Source of the DNA: an uncultured Flavobacteriales bacterium
GTDB lineage: Bacteria; Bacteroidota; Bacteroidia; Flavobacteriales_D; Parvicellaceae
Assembly: GCA_913030835.1 (NCBI GenBank)
Contig: CAJWDP010000005.1
Location: 35,716-99,715 of the forward strand
Length of the DNA stretch: 64,000 nucleotides
Direction: 5' to 3'
The translations under genes were made by a program, and so were the position numbers. The notes beneath the pieces are model-generated. The model had not been told where the DNA came from. It worked only from the letters and a program-made list of their open reading frames with translations, and did not search any database. Positions 35,498 through 46,995 of this stretch are shown here, piece after piece. Position 1 is the stretch's first letter; each line of letters opens with the position of its first letter.

Positions 35498-36868
35498 TCA
35501 GGCATTAATTGATTTCAATCGGCGTGTGGCCTTCAACAAATAATACAAACAAATCAAAGCAGCCAGTGTATCTGCCACCGGAAATGAATACCAAATTCCA
35601 TCAAGGCCATAGAAAATCGGGAAGATGAAAATAATTGGAACAAGGCAAAATGTCTGTTTCGTTAGTGTAAGCAACATTGCAGGTAGTGGTTTTCCAATTG
35701 CCTGATAGTAGCTGCTTCCAATAAAAGGCAACATAACCAAAGGCGTGGCCATAAACACATAAAATATGGCGTCAGCCGCATATGTATTCATCTCAGGGCC
35801 GACTGAAAAGAGCGATGGAATGAAGGATGCCCCAGCCAATAAGATGGAACAAAGCAAAGCTGCTATTACTGTACCATAAATGACCGAAAGTTTAATTGCC
35901 TTTCGAACCCTGTCGAATTGTTTTGCCCCATAGTTGTAGCCGGTGATAGGCATAAACCCTTGAGAAATTCCGATCAACGGAAAGAAAACAAACATGGCCA
36001 ATCTCGATGCAACACCATAAGAGGAATAAGCAATCTCCCCCCCGTTTTCTAATGGTATATCCTGAGATCCGTACTTATGCAGTGACCAGCTCAGGATGAT
36101 CATCAACAATGAAATCGAACCCTGACGAATAAGGCTCACGCTACCCAAAGAGACTATTTCACGAACCAGATCCTTCTTTAGTTTCATTTGACTCCATTTA
36201 AGCTTAAGCTCTGAACCTCCAAAGAAGTAGAAATAAAACGTAAAAGCCGAGCTCAGCATAAACGAGATGGTCGTGGCCCAGGCAGCACTCTCAATACCAC
36301 CGTTCATTTGACGTATTAACACATCGTCCAAAACTATGTTTACAATAGAAGGTACCAATAAGATCATCATGGCCATTGTTGCCCGTCCCTCTGCCCTTAT
36401 GTTATTATTACACATCATACCCCAGGCCAAAAATGGTATTCCAAAAAGTACGATCTTAAAATAGCTATGGCCTAGAGGGAATATGTCACCCTTCGCACCA
36501 AAAACCCAAACCAGGTCTTCGGAAAAAAGATATCCAAGTGAGACAATTGCAACAAAACAAATCAGCAATAAGGAAACCTGATTGTTCAAAGCCCATGATG
36601 CCTTTTTCTTATCTCCTGCACCAAGTGCTCTGGAAACAATTGAGGCACCGCCCATACCAACAGCCATTCCGAGTACGGCAAAGAGGAATATGATCGCAGT
36701 AACCGCAGTAACTGCGCCAATGGCATCCTCCCCAATAAACTTACCTAGATAAATTGTGTCGACAACAGAATTCAGGGACATCACCATAAAACCTATAGCC
36801 GCAGGTAATGACTGCTTAAACAACAATTTTCCTAGTGGTTCTGTACCTAGTCGTTGGGATCCTTTCAT
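35498..36868 (-). CDS. MATE family efflux transporter
   Basis: A 456-residue integral membrane protein with about 12 helices in two homologous halves, normal for MATE antiporters that expel drugs or other organic compounds using Na+ or H+. Family features include PAAIGFMVMSLNSVVDTIYLG at the start of helix 1 (here spaced as usual) and GASIVSRALGAG in the first half, with ISQGFMPITGYNYGA in the second. Single gene, convergent with the barrel gene upstream and divergent from the epimerase. Confidence 0.92.
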   Translation of the reverse strand: MKGSQRLGTEPLGKLLFKQSLPAAIGFMVMSLNSVVDTIYLGKFIGEDAIGAVTAVTAIIFLFAVLGMAVGMGGASIVSRALGAGDKKKASWALNNQVSLLLICFVAIVSLGYLFSEDLVWVFGAKGDIFPLGHSYFKIVLFGIPFLAWGMMCNNNIRAEGRATMAMMILLVPSIVNIVLDDVLIRQMNGGIESAAWATTISFMLSSAFTFYFYFFGGSELKLKWSQMKLKKDLVREIVSLGSVSLIRQGSISLLMIILSWSLHKYGSQDIPLENGGEIAYSSYGVASRLAMFVFFPLIGISQGFMPITGYNYGAKQFDRVRKAIKLSVIYGTVIAALLCSILLAGASFIPSLFSVGPEMNTYAADAIFYVFMATPLVMLPFIGSSYYQAIGKPLPAMLLTLTKQTFCLVPIIFIFPIFYGLDGIWYSFPVADTLAALICLYYLLKATRRLKSINA

Positions 36869-36994
36869 TGGGCCGTAAATATCGTAATTAAAAGAAGATA
36901 CTATTAGGTATTGAACTCGAATTCGATCTTCGTGCTTTCATCCTGCGTTCATCAAGTTTGAACAAATTAACACAATAAACCCAAGCAAATTATG

Positions 36995-37002
36995 TATGTT
37001 TG
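36995..37002 (+). promoter_or_regulatory. -7 element upstream of the epimerase gene
   Basis: TATGTTTG fully matches TAnnTTTG and lies 18 bases before the ATG at 37021. No TTG element at the usual distance is obvious. Confidence 0.35.
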
Positions 37003-37020
37003 ACGCCAATTAGTTCAATC

Positions 37021-37992
37021 ATGATACTCGTAACTGGTGGCGCAGGTTTTATTGGCTCGGAAGTGATCCGTGAACTCACGAGTGCAGGATTAAGCGTTTT
37101 AGCCATCGACAATTTCGACCCGTACTATGACCCAATATTGAAAAGGCATCGTTGGGAAACCGTTCGGAATAGTTCACATGTAGATTTTGTAGAAGGTTCG
37201 ATCCTTGATGAGAAATTAATGCGACAGCTTTTTGAAAGCAATAAGTTTGACGGAGTGATCAATCTAGCGGCAATGGCCGGGGTTCGTTACAGCATTGAAA
37301 AGCCTGAAAAATACATTTCTGTCAATACCTTGGGAAGTTTACGTCTGCTTGAGCTCATGCGAGAATTTAAGGTAAACAACTATGTAATGGCAAGTACTTC
37401 ATCCTTGTATGCCGGTTGCGAAATGCCATTTACCGAAGATTCAGATGTAAGATTTCCATTGTCCCCTTATGCATCATCAAAATTAGGAGCAGAAACTGCG
37501 GCATATACCTACAATGTGAATCATGGTATCTCAGTAAAAGTGCTGCGTTACTTTACTGTGTATGGACCAGCCGGCAGGCCTGACATGAGTCCATTTCGAT
37601 TTATTGAATGGGTAGCAAGGGGCGAGAAAATTCAGCTGTATGGAGACGGAAAACAATCGCGGGACTTTACCTATGTTTCTGATGTCGCAAAAGCTACCGT
37701 TTCTGCATTGCAAATGCAGGATAGCTCATTTGAGATTATTAACATTGGCGGAGGCGCGGAACGGACTTCCATTCTCGAGCTAATCCAACTGATTGAGAAA
37801 AATATTGGACGCAAAGCCCATATCGACTTTTTACCCAAAAGTCCAGGTGACATGCTACATACATCGGCAAACATCGACAAAGCAAATTCCATCCTCGGCT
37901 GGTCGCCGACCACATCCGTTGAAGAAGGGATAGAGCTAACAGTAAGCTGGCACATGGCCAATCAGGACTGGCTAACAAAAATTGATCTCTGA
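37021..37992 (+). CDS. NAD-dependent sugar epimerase, UDP-glucuronate 4-epimerase-like
   Basis: A 323-residue short-chain dehydrogenase/reductase acting on a nucleotide sugar. The start at ATG 37021 places the NAD motif GGAGFIG at the usual position. The active site has Ser (ASTSSLY) and YASSK. Segments DNFDPYYDPILKRHR and RYFTVYGPAGRPDM are like those of UDP-glucuronate 4-epimerases, so that reaction is the best guess; other epimerases or decarboxylases are possible. It shares one base with the following glycosyltransferase (TGATG), which points to envelope or exopolysaccharide synthesis. Confidence 0.83.
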   Translation: MILVTGGAGFIGSEVIRELTSAGLSVLAIDNFDPYYDPILKRHRWETVRNSSHVDFVEGSILDEKLMRQLFESNKFDGVINLAAMAGVRYSIEKPEKYISVNTLGSLRLLELMREFKVNNYVMASTSSLYAGCEMPFTEDSDVRFPLSPYASSKLGAETAAYTYNVNHGISVKVLRYFTVYGPAGRPDMSPFRFIEWVARGEKIQLYGDGKQSRDFTYVSDVAKATVSALQMQDSSFEIINIGGGAERTSILELIQLIEKNIGRKAHIDFLPKSPGDMLHTSANIDKANSILGWSPTTSVEEGIELTVSWHMANQDWLTKIDL

Positions 37993-39005
37993 TGAGAGTT
38001 GGCCGATTTACAGCTACCCGACCCTGGCAAAATTTTGCATTCGACAATCCACCTGAGAACTGGACATATTCCAGAGCACTGGATATACCCTGGGCAACAT
38101 TAAAAGTAAAATCAACCTTTTTGCGTCATACGAAATACCATATTTCGTTCGGAGTGGACCTTTTACACACATACAATAGCATTGTGCCTTATGGTCCTGA
38201 CTGGATCATTGAAGTAGAAGATAGTCTTCCAAGGTATGGTGGGAAAATGACTCAAAAGCAGCTGAAATTTGCGGTAAAGCACCTGAGCCATACTCGTTGT
38301 AAAGCTATTTCTTTTACCTCAGAAATGGCCTATCAAAAAAATCTAGGCTTTCTGCAGAAGTACGGATTGGAGCATAAAAAAAGAATCATTTACCGGCCGG
38401 TATTTCTTCCTAGAGATATCGAGCCCATGCCAGAAGCTAATTGTTACAACATCATATTTGTAGGTAATTCTTTTTACCGAAAAGGCGGATATCAATTGTT
38501 AAAGGCATTTAATCAATCAGAACATGAAGATTGGAGATTGCATATCGTCTCTAACTTTTTCGAAGACTGGGGCCCCCAACCATCTGAGCAGCAGCTGATG
38601 GAAGTCGATCGTATTCTGAACAGCGATAAACGCATCAGAGTGTCTCAAAGGATGACACACAGTGAAGTATTTCAGTCATTGCAGCAATCAGACGTATTGG
38701 TGGGTTATACGTTTGCCGACCCCTGGTACAATTCTATAATGGAAGCCGCAGCTTGTGGTGTTCCTGTTATTACTTCGAACATTTCGTCTATTCCTGAAAT
38801 GGCAATTGATGGAAAAACGGGGACACTATTGCCCATTCGTGATTTTTCCGATGAGTCAATTGAAAATGATATTCACAATGCGCTCGTTAGCTATTACACC
38901 GATACTGAAATGAGAAAAGAGCATGGTAAGCATGCTCGTCAGCATGCACAGAATAAATTCAGTATAGAAGCCAGAAACAAAGCCTTGATGGCAATTTTTG
39001 ACTAA
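37992..39005 (+). CDS. Glycosyltransferase, GT4-like
   Basis: A 337-residue GT-B-fold enzyme. The C-terminal donor-binding half shows IIFVGNSFYRKGGYQLL and DPWYNSIMEAAACGVPVI, the latter a variant of the E-x7-E motif with Asp at the first position; PEMAIDGKTGTLLP follows. No signal peptide. It is coupled to the epimerase gene, whose product probably supplies its sugar donor. Acceptor unknown. Confidence 0.82.
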   Translation: MRVGRFTATRPWQNFAFDNPPENWTYSRALDIPWATLKVKSTFLRHTKYHISFGVDLLHTYNSIVPYGPDWIIEVEDSLPRYGGKMTQKQLKFAVKHLSHTRCKAISFTSEMAYQKNLGFLQKYGLEHKKRIIYRPVFLPRDIEPMPEANCYNIIFVGNSFYRKGGYQLLKAFNQSEHEDWRLHIVSNFFEDWGPQPSEQQLMEVDRILNSDKRIRVSQRMTHSEVFQSLQQSDVLVGYTFADPWYNSIMEAAACGVPVITSNISSIPEMAIDGKTGTLLPIRDFSDESIENDIHNALVSYYTDTEMRKEHGKHARQHAQNKFSIEARNKALMAIFD

Positions 39006-39868
39006 AACTCTTCTACAAGCATGCCCATCTTGCCATTCTGAGCATCATTAAGTGCCTCTATAATCTCTGATCTTGAATTCATTACAAAAGGTCCGTATGT
39101 TTCTACGGGCTCGCCAATTGGTTTGCCGGAAAGAAAAAGTGCATCACCATCTTGTAGCACCTCTATTTCAATGGAATCTCCTTCATTTCCAAACACAATC
39201 AGATTTTTGTCATTCACGTTTTGTCCATTGACTTTAATTTCACCGTTCAGCAAATAAATAAAAGCCACATGGCCAGCTTCAACTTGAATTTGTGTTTCAC
39301 CGCCTTTTTTTAGCGAAAGCATTACCGAATTAACCGGAGAGGTACTTGCAACAGGCCCTTCGCATCCGAACCCACTGCCAGAAACTATGGACATCCGAAT
39401 TTTTTCATCCCGAGATAGAACAACAGGAATATCCTCTTTACCGAATCCTTGATAGCTCGGATCAGCCATTTTAAATTGAGCTGGGGTATTGACCCACAAT
39501 TGAATAAACTCCTGCTCCTCATCTGAGCCAATTAGTTCTTTTGGTGGCCTTTCGCTGTGCACAATACCGCTTCCTGAATTGATCCACTGAACCCCACCCT
39601 CATAGACAACACTGTTGTTGCCAAGCGAATCGCGGTGATGCACTCCCCCTTTGAATACAAATGTAACCGGTGAAAATCCTCTATGCGGATGAGGGCCCAC
39701 ACCACTTTGGTCTGCTCCGGGTGAGTTCTTATAGCTTACAACTGCATGATGCAATAGCAAAAACGGGTCAAGATCTTCCAGCTCCTTTGTAGGTAAAGGC
39801 TGTCGAACGATAAAGCCTCCCATGTTCACCTTGTTGGCCGGCGAGATATGCTTTATTTTTTTTATCAA
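39002..39868 (-). CDS. Pirin family protein
   Basis: A 288-residue bicupin protein. The N-terminal cupin holds the metal ligands as GPHPHRGFSPVT, VHHRDSLG and GIVHSE. Some pirins oxidise quercetin and others act in regulation; the role here is not clear. The start appears to be TTG at 39868 (IKKIKHISPAN), because no ATG occurs upstream in frame and the next internal ATG would remove a conserved part. Its end overlaps the convergent glycosyltransferase by four bases. Confidence 0.88.
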   Translation of the reverse strand: MIKKIKHISPANKVNMGGFIVRQPLPTKELEDLDPFLLLHHAVVSYKNSPGADQSGVGPHPHRGFSPVTFVFKGGVHHRDSLGNNSVVYEGGVQWINSGSGIVHSERPPKELIGSDEEQEFIQLWVNTPAQFKMADPSYQGFGKEDIPVVLSRDEKIRMSIVSGSGFGCEGPVASTSPVNSVMLSLKKGGETQIQVEAGHVAFIYLLNGEIKVNGQNVNDKNLIVFGNEGDSIEIEVLQDGDALFLSGKPIGEPVETYGPFVMNSRSEIIEALNDAQNGKMGMLVEEF

Positions 39869-39904
39869 AATATCGGTATTCGGTGCTAATCCACCTTAAC
39901 TTTC

Positions 39905-42315
<2,411 letters not shown>

Positions 42316-42319
42316 AGTG

Positions 42320-42327
42320 CAAAGATA
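42320..42327 (-). promoter_or_regulatory. -7 element of the carA promoter
   Basis: On the minus strand TATCTTTG matches TAnnTTTG fully. Only four bases separate it from the carA ATG, so the mRNA would be leaderless or nearly so. The -33 element is poor (ATG at the 19-base distance). Confidence 0.45.
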
Positions 42328-42400
42328 TGTTTTGTCTTTTTCTGAGCATTTAAATGTCAATAATTTTCTCAGCTATATATCAACAGTTTTTTAACTACAT

Positions 42401-42429
42401 AAAAAAGGGAAGCATTTCTGCTTCCCTTT
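42401..42429 (-). terminator. Rho-independent terminator of the ribosomal protein operon
   Basis: On the minus strand AAAGGGAAGCA and TGCTTCCCTTT form an 11-base-pair stem with a GAAA tetraloop, followed by a run of T. It lies 22 bases after the rplQ stop codon and marks the end of the long S12-to-L17 gene block. Confidence 0.92.
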
Positions 42430-42450
42430 CAATATGATTAACGAGGCCAT

Positions 42451-43194
42451 TTACTCTTCCTCGGATTTTGCATCTTCAGAATCCTCCGTCTCTTCCGCTG
42501 CACTTTCAGAAGACTCTTCAGCCTCTTCTTCTGCAACAGCTTCCGCTTCCGTCGACTCTTCGGTCACTTCTTCCGCAGCCGTTTCTTCTTCAGTAGACTC
42601 TTCTGCAACCTCTTCTTCCACTGCTTCGGATGATGAAGCTTCTGTCTCACTCGCTTCTTCAACGACCTCATCTGTTACAACTTCAGCTGCTACTGCTTCT
42701 GTAGATTCATCTTCTAAAGATTCTTCTGCTACTGCAGCCGCTGTTGCTGGTTGAGCATCCGCTACTTTTTTACCTCCCCCTCTTCTGCTTCTTCTTGATT
42801 TCTTAGCAGCCGGCTTCGCATCCGCAAGCATCAATTCGTTGAAATCGACCAATTCGATATAACACATTTCTGCATTATCACCTAATCGAGTTCCAAGTTT
42901 GATGATCCTGGTGTATCCGCCGTTTCTGTCTCGAACTTTGGGTGCAACTTCTCTGAACAGTTCAGTTACTGCATATTTATTGTGCAGTCTGCTAAATACC
43001 GTTCTTCTTGAATGCATCACATCCGTCTTTGACTTTGTAATTAGAGGCTCAACAAATGTTCTGAGTGCTTTCGCCTTAGCAACAGTTGTTTTGATTCTTT
43101 TGTGTTCTATCAGGGAGCACGCCATGTTTCTCAACATTGCCTCTCTGTGCGCTTTTTTTCTCCCTAAATGATTGAACTTTTTCCCGTGTCTCAT
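42451..43194 (-). CDS. rplQ: 50S ribosomal protein L17 with long acidic tail
   Basis: Residues 1 to about 127 are a normal L17 ([44 protein letters not shown]). A basic linker ([13 protein letters not shown], 131-143) is followed by a tail of about 93 residues made almost only of Glu, Ala, Ser, Thr and Val, with repeated EEVAEES-like units. The gene is therefore about twice the usual length. Last gene before the operon terminator; separated from rpoA by 33 bases. Confidence 0.95.
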   Translation of the reverse strand: MRHGKKFNHLGRKKAHREAMLRNMACSLIEHKRIKTTVAKAKALRTFVEPLITKSKTDVMHSRRTVFSRLHNKYAVTELFREVAPKVRDRNGGYTRIIKLGTRLGDNAEMCYIELVDFNELMLADAKPAAKKSRRSRRGGGKKVADAQPATAAAVAEESLEDESTEAVAAEVVTDEVVEEASETEASSSEAVEEEVAEESTEEETAAEEVTEESTEAEAVAEEEAEESSESAAEETEDSEDAKSEEE

Positions 43195-43227
43195 CGCGGT
43201 ACATTTATTAATTCCTCTAGCTGAACA

Positions 43228-44220
43228 CTAGTCTTTATCCAATTTGTATTTTGAAACATTCATTCCGAATGACAATCCTTTCGATTCAATAAGATCCTCA
43301 AGCTCAGTTAGCGATTTCTTACCAAAGTTTCTAAATTTCAACAAGTCGTTCTTGTTGTAAGAAACCAAATCACCTAAAGTTTCAACATCAGCAGCTTTCA
43401 AGCAGTTCAATGCTCTTACAGACAAATCCATATCCACCAGCTTGGTTTTCAACAGCTGACGCATGTGCAATGATGTTTCATCAAACTCTTCTGATTCTGC
43501 TTTTTCCTCATCATCAAGCGTAATTCTTTCATCAGAAAACAGCATAAAGTGATGGATTAAGATCTTTGCAGCTTCTTTTAACGCCTCTTTTGGATGTACA
43601 GATCCATCAGAATCTATAGCCAGAACTAGCTTTTCGTAATCCGTCTTTTGCTCAACCCTGTAGTTTTCAATGCTGTACTTCACGTTTCGAATTGGAGTAA
43701 AAATTGAATCTACGAATATGGTTCCCACTGCAGCTCCACCTGTTTTATTCTCTTCAGCAGGCACATATCCTCTACCTTTTGCTATGGTAAGCTCAATGTT
43801 AAGCTTTACTGACGAATCCATGTTACAGATCACATGATTAGGATTCAACACCTGAAATGCCGAAGTGAAATTTCCTAAATCACCTGCAGTCATTTGGTCT
43901 TGTCCTGCTATATTGATCACAACCTTTTCAGAATCCGTTTCCTCGATCTGTCTTTTAAAACGAACTTGTTTCAAATTTAGAACGATCTCTGTAACATCCT
44001 CCACAATACCTTTGATCGTAGAGAATTCGTGGTCAACGCCTTCTATTTTTACGGATGTTATTGCAAATCCTTCGAGTGAAGAAAGTAATATTCTTCTTAG
44101 AGCATTTCCTACTGTTATTCCATAACCCGGCTCTAGCGGACGGAATTCGAATTCACCATGATTATCATCTGCTGAGATCATAATCACTTTATCTGGTTTT
44201 TGAAAATCTAATATTGCCAT
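43228..44220 (-). CDS. rpoA: RNA polymerase alpha subunit
   Basis: A 330-residue alpha subunit. The N-terminal domain assembles the polymerase ([20 protein letters not shown] is the dimerisation signature). An acidic linker near 235-245 leads to the C-terminal helix-hairpin-helix domain ([30 protein letters not shown]) that contacts upstream DNA and activators. It lies between rpsD (98-base gap) and rplQ, the classical alpha-operon position. Confidence 0.97.
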   Translation of the reverse strand: MAILDFQKPDKVIMISADDNHGEFEFRPLEPGYGITVGNALRRILLSSLEGFAITSVKIEGVDHEFSTIKGIVEDVTEIVLNLKQVRFKRQIEETDSEKVVINIAGQDQMTAGDLGNFTSAFQVLNPNHVICNMDSSVKLNIELTIAKGRGYVPAEENKTGGAAVGTIFVDSIFTPIRNVKYSIENYRVEQKTDYEKLVLAIDSDGSVHPKEALKEAAKILIHHFMLFSDERITLDDEEKAESEEFDETSLHMRQLLKTKLVDMDLSVRALNCLKAADVETLGDLVSYNKNDLLKFRNFGKKSLTELEDLIESKGLSFGMNVSKYKLDKD

Positions 44221-44318
44221 TTTTCTTCTTTTTAATTGTCTTTCAGTTGCGCGGTGTACAGGACTGAAGAAACATTCTGCAAACCCTTTGGCTGAAATTC
44301 AATGTTTGATTTTAATTA

Positions 44319-44924
44319 TTACTTCGAGTAAAGCTCGACGATTAATTGCTCTTTAATGTTTTCCGGTATTTGTTCTCTTTCAGGAATTGCAGAAAAAGTA
44401 CCTGTTAGCGTTGCACTGTCCCAATCCAACCAATCAAACCGGGCAGTATTCGATGCTAAGGAATTGGAGATAACCTCCAATGATTTTGATTTCTCTCTGA
44501 TTCCAATAACATCCCCTACCTTCAGCTGATAAGAAGGTATATTCACAATGTTTCCATTAACAGTGATGTGCCTGTGCGAAACCAATTGTCTTGCTCCTCT
44601 TCTTGAAGGTGCAATTCCTAACCTAAATACAGTGTTATCCAATCTCGATTCACAATATTGAAGCAAAATTTCCCCTGTAATTCCTGGGCGTGCATTTGCT
44701 TTTTTAAACAAATTGGAGAATTGTCTTTCCAGAATACCATACGTGTATTTCGCTTTTTGTTTTTCAGCAAGCTGAATCGCGTATTCTGATTTCTTCCCTC
44801 TTCTTTTATCTGGCCCATGTTGACCAGGAGGGTAATTTTTCTTTTCTAATGCTTTATCAGGACCAAAGATTGGCTCTCTGAATTTTCTTGCAATTTTTGA
44901 TTTTGGACCGGTATATCTTGCCAT
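44319..44924 (-). CDS. rpsD: 30S ribosomal protein S4
   Basis: A 201-residue primary 16S rRNA-binding protein that starts 30S assembly. N-terminal [14 protein letters not shown] lacks the cysteines of zinc-binding S4. The S4 RNA-binding domain is at about 94-155 ([29 protein letters not shown]). In E. coli S4 represses the alpha operon; whether that holds here is unknown. Confidence 0.97.
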   Translation of the reverse strand: MARYTGPKSKIARKFREPIFGPDKALEKKNYPPGQHGPDKRRGKKSEYAIQLAEKQKAKYTYGILERQFSNLFKKANARPGITGEILLQYCESRLDNTVFRLGIAPSRRGARQLVSHRHITVNGNIVNIPSYQLKVGDVIGIREKSKSLEVISNSLASNTARFDWLDWDSATLTGTFSAIPEREQIPENIKEQLIVELYSK

Positions 44925-44998
44925 TTTTTTTGGTTTATAAAGTAGGATTATGAATTAAGGTCTGTCCTTCGATAATCTGATCTACTCCAAGTTTATAT

Positions 44999-45385
44999 TT
45001 ATACTCTTCTCTTTTTTGGAGGTCTACAACCATTATGTGGAAGTGGTGTAACATCCATTATTTCCGTTACTTCAATCCCATTGTTATGGATTGTTCGTAT
45101 CGCTGATTCTCTTCCATTACCCGGGCCTTTCACAAAAACCTTTACTTTTCTCAACCCGAATTCGTACGCTTCTTTTGTACACTCCTCAGCGGCCACCTGC
45201 GCTGCATATGGTGTGTTCTTTTTTGATCCGCGGAATCCTTGTTTTCCCGCAGAAGACCATGATATCACATCACCATTATTGTTTGTCAGTGAGATAATGA
45301 TGTTGTTGAATGAAGCATGAATGTGCGCTTGACCTACTGCGTCAACCTTTACATTCTTTTTAATTTTTTTATTCGACTTTGCCAT
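44999..45385 (-). CDS. rpsK: 30S ribosomal protein S11
   Basis: A 128-residue platform protein of the small subunit. The core [17 protein letters not shown] and the C-terminal [18 protein letters not shown] are characteristic. It lies between rpsM (54 bases upstream) and rpsD (74 bases downstream). Confidence 0.97.
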   Translation of the reverse strand: MAKSNKKIKKNVKVDAVGQAHIHASFNNIIISLTNNNGDVISWSSAGKQGFRGSKKNTPYAAQVAAEECTKEAYEFGLRKVKVFVKGPGNGRESAIRTIHNNGIEVTEIMDVTPLPHNGCRPPKKRRV

Positions 45386-45439
45386 AATCTAGTGTTATTC
45401 GCTTACCGTCACAAAGGATAGTAACCTGTATGATTACTG

Positions 45440-45817
45440 TTACTTAGTTACCTTTTTCTTGTTCGCTACTGTTTTCTTTTTCCCTTTTCTGGTTCTAGCA
45501 TTGTTTTTGGTTCTTTGCCCTCTAAGCGGAAGCCCCATTCTATGACGAATTCCTCTCTGACAACCAATGTCCATCAATCTTTTGATATTGAGCTGCGTTT
45601 CAGACCTCAGTACACCTTCCACCTTATACTCCTCTGAAAGAATACTTCGGATAGCACCCAATTGATCATCGTTCCAATCCTGTACTTTTATATTTTGGTC
45701 GATCCCAGCCTTGTCCAAAATGGTAGCTGCTGAGCTTTTTCCAATACCATAGATGTAGGTTAAACCAATAACCCCTCTTTTATTCTTTGGTAAATCTATT
45801 CCTGCAATTCTTGCCAT
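45440..45817 (-). CDS. rpsM: 30S ribosomal protein S13
   Basis: A 125-residue head protein that contacts tRNA and the 50S subunit. Begins [15 protein letters not shown] and contains [19 protein letters not shown], the conserved basic tail region. Starts 12 bases after rpmJ. Confidence 0.97.
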   Translation of the reverse strand: MARIAGIDLPKNKRGVIGLTYIYGIGKSSAATILDKAGIDQNIKVQDWNDDQLGAIRSILSEEYKVEGVLRSETQLNIKRLMDIGCQRGIRHRMGLPLRGQRTKNNARTRKGKKKTVANKKKVTK

Positions 45818-45829
45818 AGTCTATCTATT

Positions 45830-45946
45830 TTACCCTTGTCGCTGTTTAAACTTAGGATTCTTCTTGTTAATTACATAAAGTCGTCCTTTTCTTCGCACGA
45901 TTTTACACTCTGATGAACGTTTCTTTATTGATGCTCTTGTCTTCAT
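45830..45946 (-). CDS. rpmJ: 50S ribosomal protein L36
   Basis: A 38-residue gene read directly from the sequence: it begins [15 protein letters not shown] and ends [12 protein letters not shown]. Of the zinc ligands of the C+ form only one Cys is left, so this is the zinc-free C- form. Located between infA (8 bases) and rpsM (12 bases), its usual place. Confidence 0.95.
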   Translation of the reverse strand: MKTRASIKKRSSECKIVRRKGRLYVINKKNPKFKQRQG

Positions 45947-45954
45947 GACATTCG

Positions 45955-46173
45955 TTATTTGTATCTAAATGTTATTCTTCCTTTTGTCAGGTCATATGGC
46001 GACATTGCCACTTTCACCTTATCGCCAGGCAATATTTTTATATAATACATTCTCATTTTACCTGAGATATGCGCCGTTATAACATGGCCATTTTCCAGCT
46101 CAACTCTAAACATTGCATTCGACAATGCTTCTATGATTACTCCGTCTTGTTCTATTGAGGCCTGTTTAGCCAT
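45955..46173 (-). CDS. infA: Translation initiation factor IF-1
   Basis: A 72-residue S1/OB-fold factor that occupies the ribosomal A site during initiation. Sequence features [23 protein letters not shown] and [16 protein letters not shown] are typical. Sits between map and rpmJ. Confidence 0.97.
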   Translation of the reverse strand: MAKQASIEQDGVIIEALSNAMFRVELENGHVITAHISGKMRMYYIKILPGDKVKVAMSPYDLTKGRITFRYK

Positions 46174-46205
46174 AATTTAAATTTCGTTTCTGTTCCGTTT
46201 TATTA

Positions 46206-46985
46206 CTACTTCTTACTTTTTAATACTTCTTCTATATACTCAAATGTTGAAAGAACCAATGGTTCTCCTTTAGCAATCGCTACATCATGCTCATAATGCG
46301 CGGATGGCTTTCCATCTGAAGTAACAATGGTCCAACCGTCTTTCAACTGCCGGACATTTTTTGTTCCCAGATTGATCATCGGTTCAATTGCCAATACCAA
46401 TCCTTCTTTCAATTTGGTGCCTCTTCCTCTTCTTCCATAATTCGGAACTTGAGGTTCTTCGTGCAGGTTCTTTCCAAGCCCATGTCCTACTAGCTCTCTA
46501 ACAACTCCAAATCCATTGGCCTCAGCATGCGATTGGCAGGCATATCCAATATCCCCCACTCGATTGCCTGTCACTGCTTGAGCAACTGACAATTTCAAGC
46601 ACTCTTTTGTTACTTCTAGCAATTTTTTTATCTCTTCAGAGATCTCACCAATTTCAAATGTGTAAGCTGAATCTCCGTAAAAACTATTTTTAAGCACACC
46701 GCAATCGATTGACACGATATCACCATCTTTGAGTGGAATGTCATTCGGAATACCATGCACAACCTGTTCATTCACTGAGGTGCACAGACTATTCGGAAAG
46801 CCATTGTAGCCCAAAAACCCCGGTTCAGCATCATGATCTTTAATGAAATCATGCGCCACTTTATCCAGCATCAGCGTGGTAACGCCGGGTTCAATGTGCT
46901 TAGCAACTTCTGCTAAAGTTTTTCCAACAAGTAAAGAACTCTCTTTAATCAGTTCAATTTCTTCGTTTGTTTTTAAGAAGACCAT
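46206..46985 (-). CDS. map: Type I methionine aminopeptidase
   Basis: A 259-residue metalloprotease that removes the N-terminal Met from new proteins. Metal ligands are visible: Asp in SIDCGV and YGDSAYTF, His in VGHGLGKNLHEEP, Glu in AIEPMINLG and in the HYEHDVAI segment. Starts 10 bases after secY. The adk gene that often separates secY and map is elsewhere in this window. Confidence 0.96.
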   Translation of the reverse strand: MVFLKTNEEIELIKESSLLVGKTLAEVAKHIEPGVTTLMLDKVAHDFIKDHDAEPGFLGYNGFPNSLCTSVNEQVVHGIPNDIPLKDGDIVSIDCGVLKNSFYGDSAYTFEIGEISEEIKKLLEVTKECLKLSVAQAVTGNRVGDIGYACQSHAEANGFGVVRELVGHGLGKNLHEEPQVPNYGRRGRGTKLKEGLVLAIEPMINLGTKNVRQLKDGWTIVTSDGKPSAHYEHDVAIAKGEPLVLSTFEYIEEVLKSKK

Positions 46986-46995
46986 CTTTCTCTTC

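Noticed and set aside
42434..42754. Ser-rich plus-strand open frame opposite the L17 tail
   Set aside because: It is the complement of GAA/GAG/GCA-rich L17 codons; the L17 frame explains it.
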